This document shows positions 54,282-63,841 of a DNA stretch of 64,000 nt, piece after piece. A program made the position numbers and the translations under genes. The DNA comes from Ensifer adhaerens (GTDB lineage: Bacteria > Pseudomonadota > Alphaproteobacteria > Rhizobiales > Rhizobiaceae), in the NCBI RefSeq assembly GCF_013283195.1, contig NZ_JABEKT010000001.1:2390509-2454508 (forward strand). Direction: 5' to 3'. Numbering within the stretch: position 1 is the first letter of the stretch; each line of letters opens with the position of its first letter. The notes beneath the pieces are model-generated. The model had not been told where the DNA came from. It ran no database searches and saw only the letters and a list, made by a program, of their open reading frames with translations.

Positions 54282-55211
54282 TCAACCTGCCGCCAGCAGT
54301 TCGGCCTTGACCTCGGCGAGCAGCTTGCGCCCCTCGGCTCCGTCGATCCTGGCGATGTCGTCCTGGTACTTGAGCAAGGTGCCGAGCGTGCCGGCTATCG
54401 TTTCAGGGTCGAGTGCAAGCCGGTCAAGCTCGGTCAGAGCCGTTGCCCAGTCGATCGTCTCGGCGACGCCGGGGTTCTTGAAAAGATCGATCGTGCGGAG
54501 CCGCTGCACGTAGGCGATGATTTCGCGCGACAGGGCGGCGTTGCAGCCTGGTACCTTACGACGGATGATTTCGAGTTCCTGTGCTGCCTTGGGATAGTCG
54601 ACCCAATGATAGAGGCAGCGCCGCTTCAAGGCGTCGTGGATCTCACGCGTGCGATTGGTGGTGATGATGACAACGGGCGGCTCAGTGGCGCGGATTGTGC
54701 CGAGTTCCGGAATGGTGACCTGGAAATCCGACAGAACCTCGAGCAGGAAGGCTTCGAAGGCTTCGTCGGTGCGGTCGAGCTCGTCGATCAGAAACACCGG
54801 TGCCCGTCCGTTCTCGGCCGAGATTGCCTGAAGGACAGGACGTCGGATGAGGAAACGTTCGGAAAAGATGTCGCTTTCAACCCTGCCCCGGTCGACTTTA
54901 CCGGCCGCTTCCGACAGGCGGATCTCCAGCATTTGCGCCGGGTAGTTCCACTCGTAGACGGCGGAGGCGACATCGAGCCCTTCGTAACACTGCAGGCGGA
55001 TCAGGGGTCGATCAAGGGCGCGGGCCAACACCTTGGCAATCTCGGTCTTGCCGACGCCGGCCTCGCCTTCGAGAAAGAGCGGGCGCTTCATCCTGAGCGC
55101 CAGAAATAGCACCGTCGCCAATGCCGTGCCGGCGAGATAATCCTGTGCCTCCAGCATCGCCATCGTTTCATCGATGGATTGGGGCAATACGCCTGTCGCC
55201 GGTGCCGCCAT
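54282..55211 (-). CDS. coxD: CoxD-like MoxR family AAA+ ATPase
   Basis: A 309-residue AAA+ ATPase of the MoxR type: Walker A GEAGVGKTE (residues 49-57), Walker B PVFLIDELDRTD, sensor 1 IITTNRTREI and the arginine region ALKRRCLYHWVDYP. CoxD is the chaperone-like partner of CoxE for the maturation of Mo hydroxylases. GGAGG precedes ATG 55211. Upstream on the same strand is an AT-rich patch with TATAAT (55264-55259) about 50 bases before the start, so the operon coxD to TfoX probably begins here. Confidence 0.94.
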   Translation of the reverse strand: MAAPATGVLPQSIDETMAMLEAQDYLAGTALATVLFLALRMKRPLFLEGEAGVGKTEIAKVLARALDRPLIRLQCYEGLDVASAVYEWNYPAQMLEIRLSEAAGKVDRGRVESDIFSERFLIRRPVLQAISAENGRAPVFLIDELDRTDEAFEAFLLEVLSDFQVTIPELGTIRATEPPVVIITTNRTREIHDALKRRCLYHWVDYPKAAQELEIIRRKVPGCNAALSREIIAYVQRLRTIDLFKNPGVAETIDWATALTELDRLALDPETIAGTLGTLLKYQDDIARIDGAEGRKLLAEVKAELLAAG

Positions 55212-55333
55212 GCATCCTCCGCCACGGCCAGTTTCAGTCACTAGGAGTCTTGGTCGATATTATATTTTAGATCATGTACTTACAGGACTGTTCTCATGTT
55301 TTGATAGAGGAAGTTTTATCCTCTCCTGAAAAC

Positions 55334-55828
55334 CTACAGCGAGTGATATCCGCGGTCCACATAAATGAGTGGCGGACGCGTCGGGCCGAGCGCGACGTCG
55401 ACAACCTCGCCAAACAGCACGAGATGGGTTGCGATAGTCTTGACCTCGATCAGCCGGCAATCGAACGCGGCCGTCGCATTGACGAGGATCGGCGAACCGG
55501 TTGCCAGTTGCGTCCATTGCCCAAGCGCGAAGCGGCGGTCCATATCGAGCTGATCACGGCCGGAAAAGGCATGCGCGAGCGCACGATGCTCGTCGCCGAG
55601 CAGGTTCAGCGCAAAGCTGTCGCCTCGCACGAAGATGTCGTTGCGTGGGTTGGCGCCGTTCAGGCAGACGAGAACGGTCGGCGGACTGTCGGAAACCGAG
55701 CAGGAAGCCGTGACCGTGACGCCGCGGCGCTCGCCGCCATTGGCGGCGGTGACGAGCTGCACGTGGCCAGCCAGGTGGCTCATCGCGTCGCGATAGCTTA
55801 TCGGGTCCAGTCTGGTTCTCTCCAACAC
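55334..55828 (-). CDS. Flavin reductase-like protein
   Basis: A 164-residue member of the flavin reductase (DIM6/NTAB) family. Seen: RDAMSHLAGHVQLVTAANGGERRGVTVTASCSVSDSPPTVLVCLN, NDIFVRGDSFALNLL and the C-terminal PLIYVDRGYH. It reduces FMN or FAD with NAD(P)H, usually for a partner monooxygenase, which is not in the window. Whether it belongs with the cox maturation operon is doubtful because an apparent promoter separates them. Confidence 0.9.
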   Translation of the reverse strand: MLERTRLDPISYRDAMSHLAGHVQLVTAANGGERRGVTVTASCSVSDSPPTVLVCLNGANPRNDIFVRGDSFALNLLGDEHRALAHAFSGRDQLDMDRRFALGQWTQLATGSPILVNATAAFDCRLIEVKTIATHLVLFGEVVDVALGPTRPPLIYVDRGYHSL

Positions 55829-56120
55829 ATCTCTCTCCAGGCGATGTCAGGCACATATAGCCGCTGGAGGAAAATATGAAACCCGCCGGCCGGAGATTCT
55901 TGCAGATATGCGACACAGCTATGGCGTGGATCGGATGTCCGTTGTTTCCACTTGCATCTTTTCCTTTGACGCCGGTGGCCACATCCTTAAAACATTCGGC
56001 AATTACAGCGCCGCGGGTGACGAAGGTCATGCCGGGGATGCCGTAGCCTTTTTAGACTCGCTGCATAATTTCTTCTTGAAACCATTCCGGGCCCGGAATT
56101 ATGCAGCAGCGGGGAATTGC

Positions 56121-57209
56121 ATGCGTCGATCGATTGTCTTGAGCCTCATCGTAGCGGGAATGGCGCAAGCCACACCTGCCGCCGCTGCCGGCGTCAAGGT
56201 CGCGGTTGTCGCTCCGGTCGAAGGACCGTTCGCCCTGCTCGGCAAACAGATCATCGATGGCGCCTCCTTCCAGGCGGGTGATCGCGGCAGCGAAATCGTC
56301 GTCATCCCGGAAACATGTGATGCGGCTGGTGCTGAGGACCTGACGAAGGCTCTTCTGGCGGCAGGCGTCGAAGCGGCCATCGGCTTTCTCTGCACCGAGA
56401 GCCTCGAGGCGACACTGCCGGCACTCGCCGAGGCCAACATCCCTGCGATGACCCTGAGTGTGCGCTCCGACATCCTGATGGAGGACGTGCTCAAGAAGAA
56501 CTGGCCGCTGTTTCGCCTGGCGCCCAGCGGCAAGGCGGAATCGGCAAGCATCGTTGCCGCCATTACCGCGCTTTGGAAGGACAAGCCGATCGCCTTGATC
56601 GACGACGGCACCATCCATAGCCGCGAACTGGTTGAGAGCGTTCGCGTAGCGCTTGGTGAAATAGGGCTGACGCCGGTCTTCACGGATGCCTATCGCCCCG
56701 CCCAGGAGCAACAGGTCAGCCTCGTCCGCCGCCTCACCAAGAGCGGCGCCACCCATGTCTTCACTGGCGGCGACCGGCAGGATACCGCCGTGATCGCGCG
56801 CGATGCGCAGGAGGAAGGCGCAAACCTGACCCTGCTCGGCGGCGATACGTTGAACGCAGCGGACGTCAGCGTGCCGCTCGCCGATGGCGTTCTGGCTCTC
56901 ACTTTGCCCGATGCGGCACAGTCCGCCGAAGGCAAGCCGGTCGCCGAGGCCATGCGTGCGGCCGGCATTGAGCCCGAAGGTTACGTACTGCCGGCATTCG
57001 GCGCCATGTCTGTGCTTGAACAGGCCAAGGATCAGGCTGAGAAGGACGAAAAACCGTTGGTGGAAGCCTTGCTCAAAGGACCTTTCCAGACCGTGCTGGG
57101 GCCGATTGCTTTCGATGCCGGACATGAGCGCGCCGACAATCCCTTTCGGTTGATGCAGTGGCAGTCCGGTCGCTTCGTGCCCGTTGCGGACGCTGCCGGA
57201 GCGCAATGA
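56121..57209 (+). CDS. Periplasmic binding protein, branched-chain amino acid type
   Basis: A 362-residue secreted protein of the type 1 periplasmic binding family (Peripla_BP_6, LivK-like). A signal peptide (MRRSIVLSLIVAGMAQATPA) precedes the mature chain, which begins GVKVAVVAPVEGPFALLGKQIIDGA. The middle holds PIALIDDGTIHSRELVESVR and the end PVAEAMRAAGIEPEGY. I chose ATG 56121 because upstream in-frame sequence is not protein-like and the signal peptide is complete. No transporter genes are nearby, so it may serve one encoded elsewhere. Its stop overlaps the P1 peptidase start. Confidence 0.9.
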   Translation: MRRSIVLSLIVAGMAQATPAAAAGVKVAVVAPVEGPFALLGKQIIDGASFQAGDRGSEIVVIPETCDAAGAEDLTKALLAAGVEAAIGFLCTESLEATLPALAEANIPAMTLSVRSDILMEDVLKKNWPLFRLAPSGKAESASIVAAITALWKDKPIALIDDGTIHSRELVESVRVALGEIGLTPVFTDAYRPAQEQQVSLVRRLTKSGATHVFTGGDRQDTAVIARDAQEEGANLTLLGGDTLNAADVSVPLADGVLALTLPDAAQSAEGKPVAEAMRAAGIEPEGYVLPAFGAMSVLEQAKDQAEKDEKPLVEALLKGPFQTVLGPIAFDAGHERADNPFRLMQWQSGRFVPVADAAGAQ

Positions 57210-58213
57210 TGCTGCCGGGCCCGCACAACCTGATCACCGATGTCGCCGGCCTTTCCGTCGGCAACGCCGAAGACCATCGTTTGAAATCCGGCGTCACTGC
57301 CATCGTTTGCGATCCGCAGGCAACGGCTGCCGTTCAAGTGCTCGGCGGCGCGCCCGGCACGCGCGAAACGGATTTGCTCGAACCGCACAACACCGTACAG
57401 ACGGTCGATGCGATCATTCTGTCAGGTGGTTCGGCCTTCGGGCTGGACGCCGCCTCCGGCGCGCAGGCAGCCCTCAGGGAGATGGGGCGGGGATTTGCCG
57501 TCGGGCCGCACCGCGTGCCGATCGTACCGTCGGCAATTCTCTTCGACCTGATCAATGGCGGTGAAAAAGATTGGGGCAGGTTTCCGCCCTATCGCGACCT
57601 TGGCTATGAGGCCGTGCGCAAGGCCGGCCTGGGCTTTTCGACGGGTTCGGCTGGCGCCGGCACCGGTGCCCTGACCGCGACCTTCAAGGGTGGTCTCGGC
57701 TCCGCCTCGATCGTGCTGCCGAACGGGATCACCGTCGGCGCGCTCGTTGCCGTCAACGCACTCGGCTCGGCGACCGTCGGCGGCACCCGGCATTTCTGGG
57801 CTGCTCCCTTCGAGAAACTCGAGGAATTCGGCGGGCTCGGTCTGCCCCATCCCCTGCCGGCGGATGCATCCGATATTCGCACGAAACTGCGCCCCAACCT
57901 GTCGGCAGCTGCCAACACGACGATCGCGGTCATCGCGACCGACGCTGTTTTGACAAAAGCTGAGGCCAAGCGGCTGGCCATCGCTGCGCATGACGGTTTC
58001 TCCCGGGCATTGTGGCCGGCGCACACGCCGCTTGACGGTGACTTGGTCTTCGCGCTCGCGACCGGTGCCAGCGGCAGGACATTAGAGCTCGAGGATTTCA
58101 TCGACCTCGGCGCTGCTGCGGCGGCGACCATGGCGCGCGCGATCGCCCGCGGTGTTCATGACGCGACACCTGCGGAAAACGATCCGTTGCCGTGCTGGTC
58201 TAGCCACCGCTAA
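57206..58213 (+). CDS. P1 family peptidase (DmpA-like aminopeptidase)
   Basis: A 335-residue P1/DmpA-type N-terminal nucleophile hydrolase. Typical blocks: [16 protein letters not shown] at the start, [28 protein letters not shown] and [12 protein letters not shown]. In this family the chain cuts itself before the nucleophile, which is probably a threonine in [12 protein letters not shown] (Thr238 or Thr239). The usual substrates are D-amino-acid or beta-peptide amides. ATG 57206 overlaps the stop of the binding-protein gene (ATGA), so the two are translationally coupled, which hints that it acts on what that protein imports. Confidence 0.9.
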   Translation: MMLPGPHNLITDVAGLSVGNAEDHRLKSGVTAIVCDPQATAAVQVLGGAPGTRETDLLEPHNTVQTVDAIILSGGSAFGLDAASGAQAALREMGRGFAVGPHRVPIVPSAILFDLINGGEKDWGRFPPYRDLGYEAVRKAGLGFSTGSAGAGTGALTATFKGGLGSASIVLPNGITVGALVAVNALGSATVGGTRHFWAAPFEKLEEFGGLGLPHPLPADASDIRTKLRPNLSAAANTTIAVIATDAVLTKAEAKRLAIAAHDGFSRALWPAHTPLDGDLVFALATGASGRTLELEDFIDLGAAAAATMARAIARGVHDATPAENDPLPCWSSHR

Positions 58214-58287
58214 AGTGCGATTGCCAGCGCACGTGTTGTTTGCGCGGCTGCGGAGTGCTATTGCGCGGGAAACAGCCGGAGCTTGTC

Positions 58288-58961
<674 letters not shown>

Positions 58962-58962
<1 letters not shown>

Positions 58963-59705
58963 TGATAACGCGCCTAGCGACGTCGGGCCTGCTTCTTGGG
59001 GCGGTTGCGCTTGCGGCGTCGCAGGCCTCGGCTGGTGACTACGCAGCCTTCCAGCCAATCGGTTTTTCCTCCGACGGGAATGTCTTTGCGTTCGAGGAAT
59101 ACGGCGTTCAGGACGGTTCGGGTTTTCCCTATTCGACCATCTACGTCATCGATACGCGCAACGACACGTTTCTTCCAGGCGCGCCCGTGCGCGCCGTCGG
59201 CCGCGAGGACGGCGCACCCTTGCACCGGACCAGGCACGAGGCCCATCGCCGCGCAGCGCCCCTGATCGATGCCTATCGGCTCGCCGACCAGCCGGGGTTG
59301 CTCGTCGCCTACAATCCGATTACCGAGGCCAACGCAACGCCGCTCGCGCTGACATACGACGCCTTTGCAGCTGACGAAGCTTTCCGCGAGACCTATAGCC
59401 TTGCACTCGAAGAAAAGAGCTTCGAGCCGGGCGGGTTGTGCAAGGATTTCCTGAAGGAGGTCAAAGGTTTCCGCCTGTCGATGACGATGAAGGCCGGAAA
59501 GCCGGCAACCGACGTGCTTCAGGATGACACGCGTGTACCGGAAAGCCGGCGTTGCCCGACGGGTTACCGCATCGGCGGCGCGATGACCCATATGAATGAC
59601 GACGGCACGCAGACCCATGTCGTGATGGTGCTCGTCAAGTCACTCGGGTTCGAGGGTACGACCGACGGACGATGGATTGCGGTTCCGACACGGATCGTAA
59701 AATGA
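58962..59705 (+). CDS. DUF2259 family secreted protein
   Basis: A 247-residue secreted protein of the DUF2259 family, common in Rhizobiales. Signal peptide MITRLATSGLLLGAVALAA, probably cleaved after ASA; the mature part holds FQPIGFSSDGNVFAFEEYGVQDGSGFPYSTIYVID, with three cysteines in all. Function unknown. ATG 58962 overlaps the rpe stop (TGATG), and the stop overlaps the next start. This tight arrangement suggests co-translation. Confidence 0.9.
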
Positions 59706-60262
59706 ATGAGACGGGCGCCAGGGCCGAGGCAAAATCAGCCTATGCTTCTGCGGCGGCCCTGAAGCGCTCACGGTTCCTGCGGGCGTTGCCGTCGGCGACT
59801 GAAGTTGTCGTTGGCACGCCGGCCTGGGGGCTGCTGATGGTCGCGTCTGCCTGGGTTGCGCTCTGGCTGCGCGAGGGCGCCTTGACCTTCCATCTGGCGG
59901 AACTCCTGGTGATGTACGGTCTGGGCGGGATGCTTGCCTGGCCGCTTGCCGTTTTTCTGGCGCGTTTCGCAACGCTTGGCCGTCCTGCCGAGACCCGGTT
60001 CGCTGCCTATCTGTTGTGTCTGTCGCTCGGCACGATCGCAGTGACGGCGATGCTGTTTGCGCTCGACTATCGCGTCTTTTACGCGCGCTGGCATGCCGAT
60101 ACCGGTACCCGGACCTGGCTCTACCAGTTCGCGTTCACGTCGCTTGTCGCCTTCTACCAGTTTCTGGTGCTCGGCGTTCGGCTCTATCTTCCCGTCGGCG
60201 GCGCCGCACTTCTTGCTGTTAGCCTGTGGCTTGCGGGCTCGCAACGGCGTCAACAACGTTGA
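59702..60262 (+). CDS. Hypothetical membrane protein
   Basis: A 186-residue protein with about four membrane helices (around residues 38-56, 61-83, 99-120 and 138-175, the last long enough for two). I do not recognise a named family. The N-terminus MNETGARAEAKSAYASA is soluble. ATG 59702 overlaps the DUF2259 stop (ATGA), so it is expressed with the upstream genes. It is followed by purB. Confidence 0.8.
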   Translation: MNETGARAEAKSAYASAAALKRSRFLRALPSATEVVVGTPAWGLLMVASAWVALWLREGALTFHLAELLVMYGLGGMLAWPLAVFLARFATLGRPAETRFAAYLLCLSLGTIAVTAMLFALDYRVFYARWHADTGTRTWLYQFAFTSLVAFYQFLVLGVRLYLPVGGAALLAVSLWLAGSQRRQQR

Positions 60263-60325
60263 GCTTGCCGGGCATCTTTGCTAGAGGCACAGCCATCCTC
60301 CACTGATGACGAAAGCTGAGAGCCC

Positions 60326-61627
60326 ATGATCCCCCGTTATTCCCGACCGGAAATGGTGGCCATCTGGTCGCCGGAAACCAAGTTCCGCATCTGGTTCGAG
60401 ATCGAGGCCCATGCCTGCGATGCGCTGGCCGAAATCGGCGTGATCCCGAAAGATGCTGCAAAGACGATCTGGGAAAAGGGCGGCGCCGCCACGTTCGACG
60501 TCGATCGCATCGACGAGATCGAAGCCGTCACCAAGCACGACGTGATCGCGTTCCTGACGCATCTGGCAGAGTTCGTCGGTCCGGACAGCCGTTTCATCCA
60601 CCAGGGCATGACGTCTTCCGACGTGCTCGACACCTGCTTCAACGTCCAGCTCGTGCGCGCGACCGACCTGCTGCTGGCCGATATGGACAAGCTGCTGGAA
60701 GCCCTGAAGCGCCGTGCCTTCGAACACAAGGATACGGTCACGATCGGCCGCTCGCACGGCATCCATGCCGAGCCGACGACCTTCGGCGTCAAGCTGGCGC
60801 TCGCCTATGCCGAGTTCGATCGCTGCAAGCAGCGCTTGATCGCCGCCCGTGAAGAAATCGCGACCTGCGCCATTTCCGGCGCTGTCGGCACCTTCGCCAA
60901 TATCGACCCACGCGTCGAGGAACATGTCGCCAAGGCGCTTGGCCTGAAGCCGGAGCCGGTCTCAACCCAGGTCATTCCGCGTGACCGCCATGCGATGTAC
61001 TTTGCCACCCTCGGCGTCGTCGCCTCGTCGATCGAGCGCCTGGCAACCGAAATCCGCCACCTGCAACGCACCGAAGTCCTGGAAGCGGAAGAGTATTTCT
61101 CGCCGGGCCAGAAGGGCTCTTCGGCGATGCCGCACAAGCGCAACCCGGTGCTCACGGAAAACCTGACGGGTCTTGCCCGCATGGTCCGCGCATTCGCCAT
61201 TCCGGCCATGGAAAACGTGGCCCTCTGGCACGAACGCGATATCTCCCATTCTTCGGTCGAGCGCATGATCGGACCCGATGCGACGGTGACGCTCGACTTC
61301 GCGCTGGCTCGCCTGACCAACGTCATCGACAAGCTGCTCGTCTACCCGGACAACATGACGAAGAACATGAACAAGTTCCGCGGTCTCGTTCACTCGCAGC
61401 GCGTCCTGCTCGCCCTGACGCAGGCCGGCGTGTCGCGTGAGGATGCCTATCGCCTCGTTCAGCGCAATGCGATGAAGGTCTGGGAACAGGGCAAGGACTT
61501 CCTCGAGGAACTGCTTGCCGACGCCGAGGTTCGCGCGGCCCTGTCGGAAGCTGACATCCGTGAAAAGTTCGACCTCGGTTACCACACCAAGCATGTCGAC
61601 ACGATCTTCAGCCGGGTGTTTGGCTGA
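60326..61627 (+). CDS. purB: Adenylosuccinate lyase
   Basis: PurB catalyses two steps of purine synthesis, forming AICAR and AMP with release of fumarate. 433 residues; the fumarase/lyase signature reads KGSSAMPHKRNPV. Other conserved blocks are QGMTSSDVLDTC and GRSHGIHAEPTTFG. A single ATG at 60326 begins MIPRYSRPEMVAIW, the standard start. A long T-rich hairpin follows about 120 bases after the stop. Confidence 0.98.
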   Translation: MIPRYSRPEMVAIWSPETKFRIWFEIEAHACDALAEIGVIPKDAAKTIWEKGGAATFDVDRIDEIEAVTKHDVIAFLTHLAEFVGPDSRFIHQGMTSSDVLDTCFNVQLVRATDLLLADMDKLLEALKRRAFEHKDTVTIGRSHGIHAEPTTFGVKLALAYAEFDRCKQRLIAAREEIATCAISGAVGTFANIDPRVEEHVAKALGLKPEPVSTQVIPRDRHAMYFATLGVVASSIERLATEIRHLQRTEVLEAEEYFSPGQKGSSAMPHKRNPVLTENLTGLARMVRAFAIPAMENVALWHERDISHSSVERMIGPDATVTLDFALARLTNVIDKLLVYPDNMTKNMNKFRGLVHSQRVLLALTQAGVSREDAYRLVQRNAMKVWEQGKDFLEELLADAEVRAALSEADIREKFDLGYHTKHVDTIFSRVFG

Positions 61628-61750
61628 GACATGCCGCGCAATGCTGCGCTGCGGCTTTGCGACAACGACAGACGCATGACAGAAGAGCCGGGCGCCAAAG
61701 CCGCCCGGTTGGTGCAGAACGAAGCACGTTTCTGTTGTAGTCCGTGATTG

Positions 61751-61790
61751 TGCCCGCATTTGATGCAGTTCGCTCGAATGCGGGCATTTT
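61751..61790 (+). terminator. Rho-independent terminator after purB
   Basis: TGCCCGCATT (61751-61760) pairs perfectly with AATGCGGGCA (61777-61786), followed by TTTTTGTT. The loop is 16 bases. Confidence 0.75.
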
Positions 61791-61856
61791 TGTTAGCAAG
61801 GAATTCAATCTTTGCGTGAGATGATCGAGGCTGATCAATCCAGATCGAGGTTTGAC

Positions 61857-62162
61857 ATGCCCTACAAGGACAGTGTTCAGCGCACGGCAGTGCGCACGCA
61901 GACGAAGATTACCGGGACAGTCACCGTCAAGACTGGCGCGAGCAACGGCATCGTCACGGATCTTTCCGCCGAAGGGATCTGCTTTCAGCTCTATTTCGAC
62001 ATCAATGCACGAACCGGACAGGAAGTGACGATCCGCAGCGAAGAGCTCGGATTCCTGACCGGAATGGTGCGCTGGTATCGCGGCGACAAGATCGGCATCA
62101 AGCTCAATCTCTCGTCGAACACCGCCGCCCAGATTTCCTCCTACTACAAGCATTTCAAGTAG
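61857..62162 (+). CDS. PilZ domain protein
   Basis: A 101-residue single PilZ domain. The cyclic di-GMP motif R-x-x-x-R is seen in QRTAVR, and the second motif in TDLSAEGICFQL (D-x-S-x-x-G). So it probably binds cyclic di-GMP, perhaps made by the GGDEF protein elsewhere in the window; partner unknown. I chose ATG 61857, with GAGG upstream; an in-frame TTG at 61812 with AAGGA nine bases upstream would add 15 residues. Confidence 0.85.
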   Translation: MPYKDSVQRTAVRTQTKITGTVTVKTGASNGIVTDLSAEGICFQLYFDINARTGQEVTIRSEELGFLTGMVRWYRGDKIGIKLNLSSNTAAQISSYYKHFK

Positions 62163-62183
62163 GTCGAGCGATCCTTGCGCGAG

Positions 62184-62214
62184 AAAGGGCCAGCCTTCCG
62201 TGGGCTGGCCCTTT
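62184..62214. terminator. Terminator between PilZ and DUF2189 genes
   Basis: AAAGGGCCAGCC (62184-62195) and GGCTGGCCCTTT (62203-62214) form a perfect 12-bp stem, followed by GTTGTT. It sits between convergent genes and can serve both. Confidence 0.75.
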
Positions 62215-62218
62215 GTTG

Positions 62219-63034
62219 TTAACGCGCCCGGCTGCGAACTTGCGGCTCGACCATCTTGCGATACATGTGCCACGTCGCATGACCGAGGATCGGCATGATC
62301 ACTGCGAGGCCGACAAAGACCGGGATTGAGCCGATCAGGAGGCCAGCCGCAACGATCAGGCCCCAGAAGGCAACCGGGATGGGGTTGACGAGGGTTGCGC
62401 GGATCGAAGTCTCGACGGCAGCCACGGCGCCGACGTCGCGATCGATCAGCATCGGGAACGACACGACGCTGATCGACAGCACGATGACGGCAAAGACGAA
62501 CCCGACGGCGTTGCCGACCAGGATCAGATTCCAGCCCTGTTCGGTGCTGACGATGCCGTTCCAGAAGGCTGCGAGCGATGCCGGCGGTTCGGCACCGAAG
62601 ATCCTGACATAGAGCGCTTGTGCGACCAGCAGCCAGGCGATGAAGATGACAAAAAGCATCGCCGCGACGGCGATGATGGATGGCAGCGCCGGAGAACGAT
62701 GCAGACGCAAAGCATGAGGCCAGGACGTGTCCATGCCGAGTTCGCGCCGCCTGCTGATTTCATAGAGCCCGATCGCGGCGACCGGCCCGATGAGGGCAAA
62801 GCCCGACGCAAGCGGATAGAGCAGCGGCAGCATGTTAGCACCCGCGCTCCATGTCATGAGCACGGCGCCGGCGATGGGGTAGATCAAGCAGAGAAAAACA
62901 TAGTGAGACGGCTTTTCGCGAAAGTCGTTGAACCCGAGGCGCAACGCGTCCATCACGTCCGCCACGCCGATCTTTCTTATTCCGGGATGGGCGACATTGG
63001 CGTCCGCTCCCGACAGAACATGGAATGTTGTCAT
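62219..63034 (-). CDS. DUF2189 family membrane protein
   Basis: A 271-residue integral membrane protein of the DUF2189 family with six helices. Typical block: VADVMDALRLGFNDFREKPSHYVFLCLIYPIAG, where the loop F-x-x-x-P-S-H is characteristic. Function unknown; members are often found near cytochrome oxidase or stress genes. On the minus strand upstream lies TATAAT (63128-63123), a likely -10 element about 90 bases before the start. Confidence 0.9.
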   Translation of the reverse strand: MTTFHVLSGADANVAHPGIRKIGVADVMDALRLGFNDFREKPSHYVFLCLIYPIAGAVLMTWSAGANMLPLLYPLASGFALIGPVAAIGLYEISRRRELGMDTSWPHALRLHRSPALPSIIAVAAMLFVIFIAWLLVAQALYVRIFGAEPPASLAAFWNGIVSTEQGWNLILVGNAVGFVFAVIVLSISVVSFPMLIDRDVGAVAAVETSIRATLVNPIPVAFWGLIVAAGLLIGSIPVFVGLAVIMPILGHATWHMYRKMVEPQVRSRAR

Positions 63035-63195
63035 GGCTCACACTCCTCAACCACCACAGGGCGGCCACGGACCAGCGACAACGGCAAAACTCGAGCCGCA
63101 TCGACCGCGACCTGCATTGTCGATTATACATAAAATGCAGCCTCTGTCGCCTACGCCTTGACTTCGACGATTTTCGACGCCACATCGCGGCCATT

Positions 63196-63750
63196 ATGAA
63201 ACTTTCCGACGCCCATATCCTGATCGTTCCCGGTTACACCAACTCTGGCCCTGACCATTGGCAGTCCCGCTGGGAGCGAAAAATGTCCACCGCACGCCGC
63301 GTCGAGCAGGCCGAGTGGGCAAAGCCCGTCCGCGAGGATTGGGTGGCGCGAATGGTCGAAGAGGTCAATGCCGCCGAGAAGCCGGTGGTCATCGTCGCCC
63401 ATTCGCTCGGCGTCGCCACTGCGGTTCACGCCCTGCCCCACATCGAGAAAAAGATCGCCGGCGCCTTCCTGGTGGCTCCGCCTGACGTGGCGAATGCCGG
63501 GATCCGGCCGAAGCACCTGATGACCTTCGGCCCCTACCCGCGCGATCCGTTGCCTTTCCCGTCGCTGATGGTCGCAAGTCGCAACGATCCGTTCGGTTCC
63601 TATGAGCATGCGGACGATATCGCCAAGTCCTGGGGTTCGCTGTTGGTCGATGCGGGAGAATCCGGCCATCTCAACACCGAGTCAGGCCACGGTCCCTGGC
63701 CGGAAGGCACGATGGTCTTTGCGCAGTTCCTCAGCCGTCTTCAGCCCTGA
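63196..63750 (+). CDS. RBBP9/YdeN family serine hydrolase
   Basis: A 184-residue RBBP9-type alpha/beta hydrolase. Oxyanion part ILIVPGYTNSGPDHWQSRWE; nucleophile Ser70 in VIVAHSLGVATAV; aspartate in VASRNDPFGSYEHA; histidine in ESGHLNTESGHGPWPEG. All triad parts are present. The substrate is unknown. ATG 63196 begins MKLSDAHILIVPGY, the usual start; upstream in-frame sequence is not protein-like. Confidence 0.92.
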   Translation: MKLSDAHILIVPGYTNSGPDHWQSRWERKMSTARRVEQAEWAKPVREDWVARMVEEVNAAEKPVVIVAHSLGVATAVHALPHIEKKIAGAFLVAPPDVANAGIRPKHLMTFGPYPRDPLPFPSLMVASRNDPFGSYEHADDIAKSWGSLLVDAGESGHLNTESGHGPWPEGTMVFAQFLSRLQP

Positions 63751-63841
63751 TCCTTACTGCGAATAAGACGACTCGGCATTAATCCGAAGTTCATGGTCCG
63801 CGATCATGATCTGCCGGCAACAATGCTGGATCGTGGGACAC

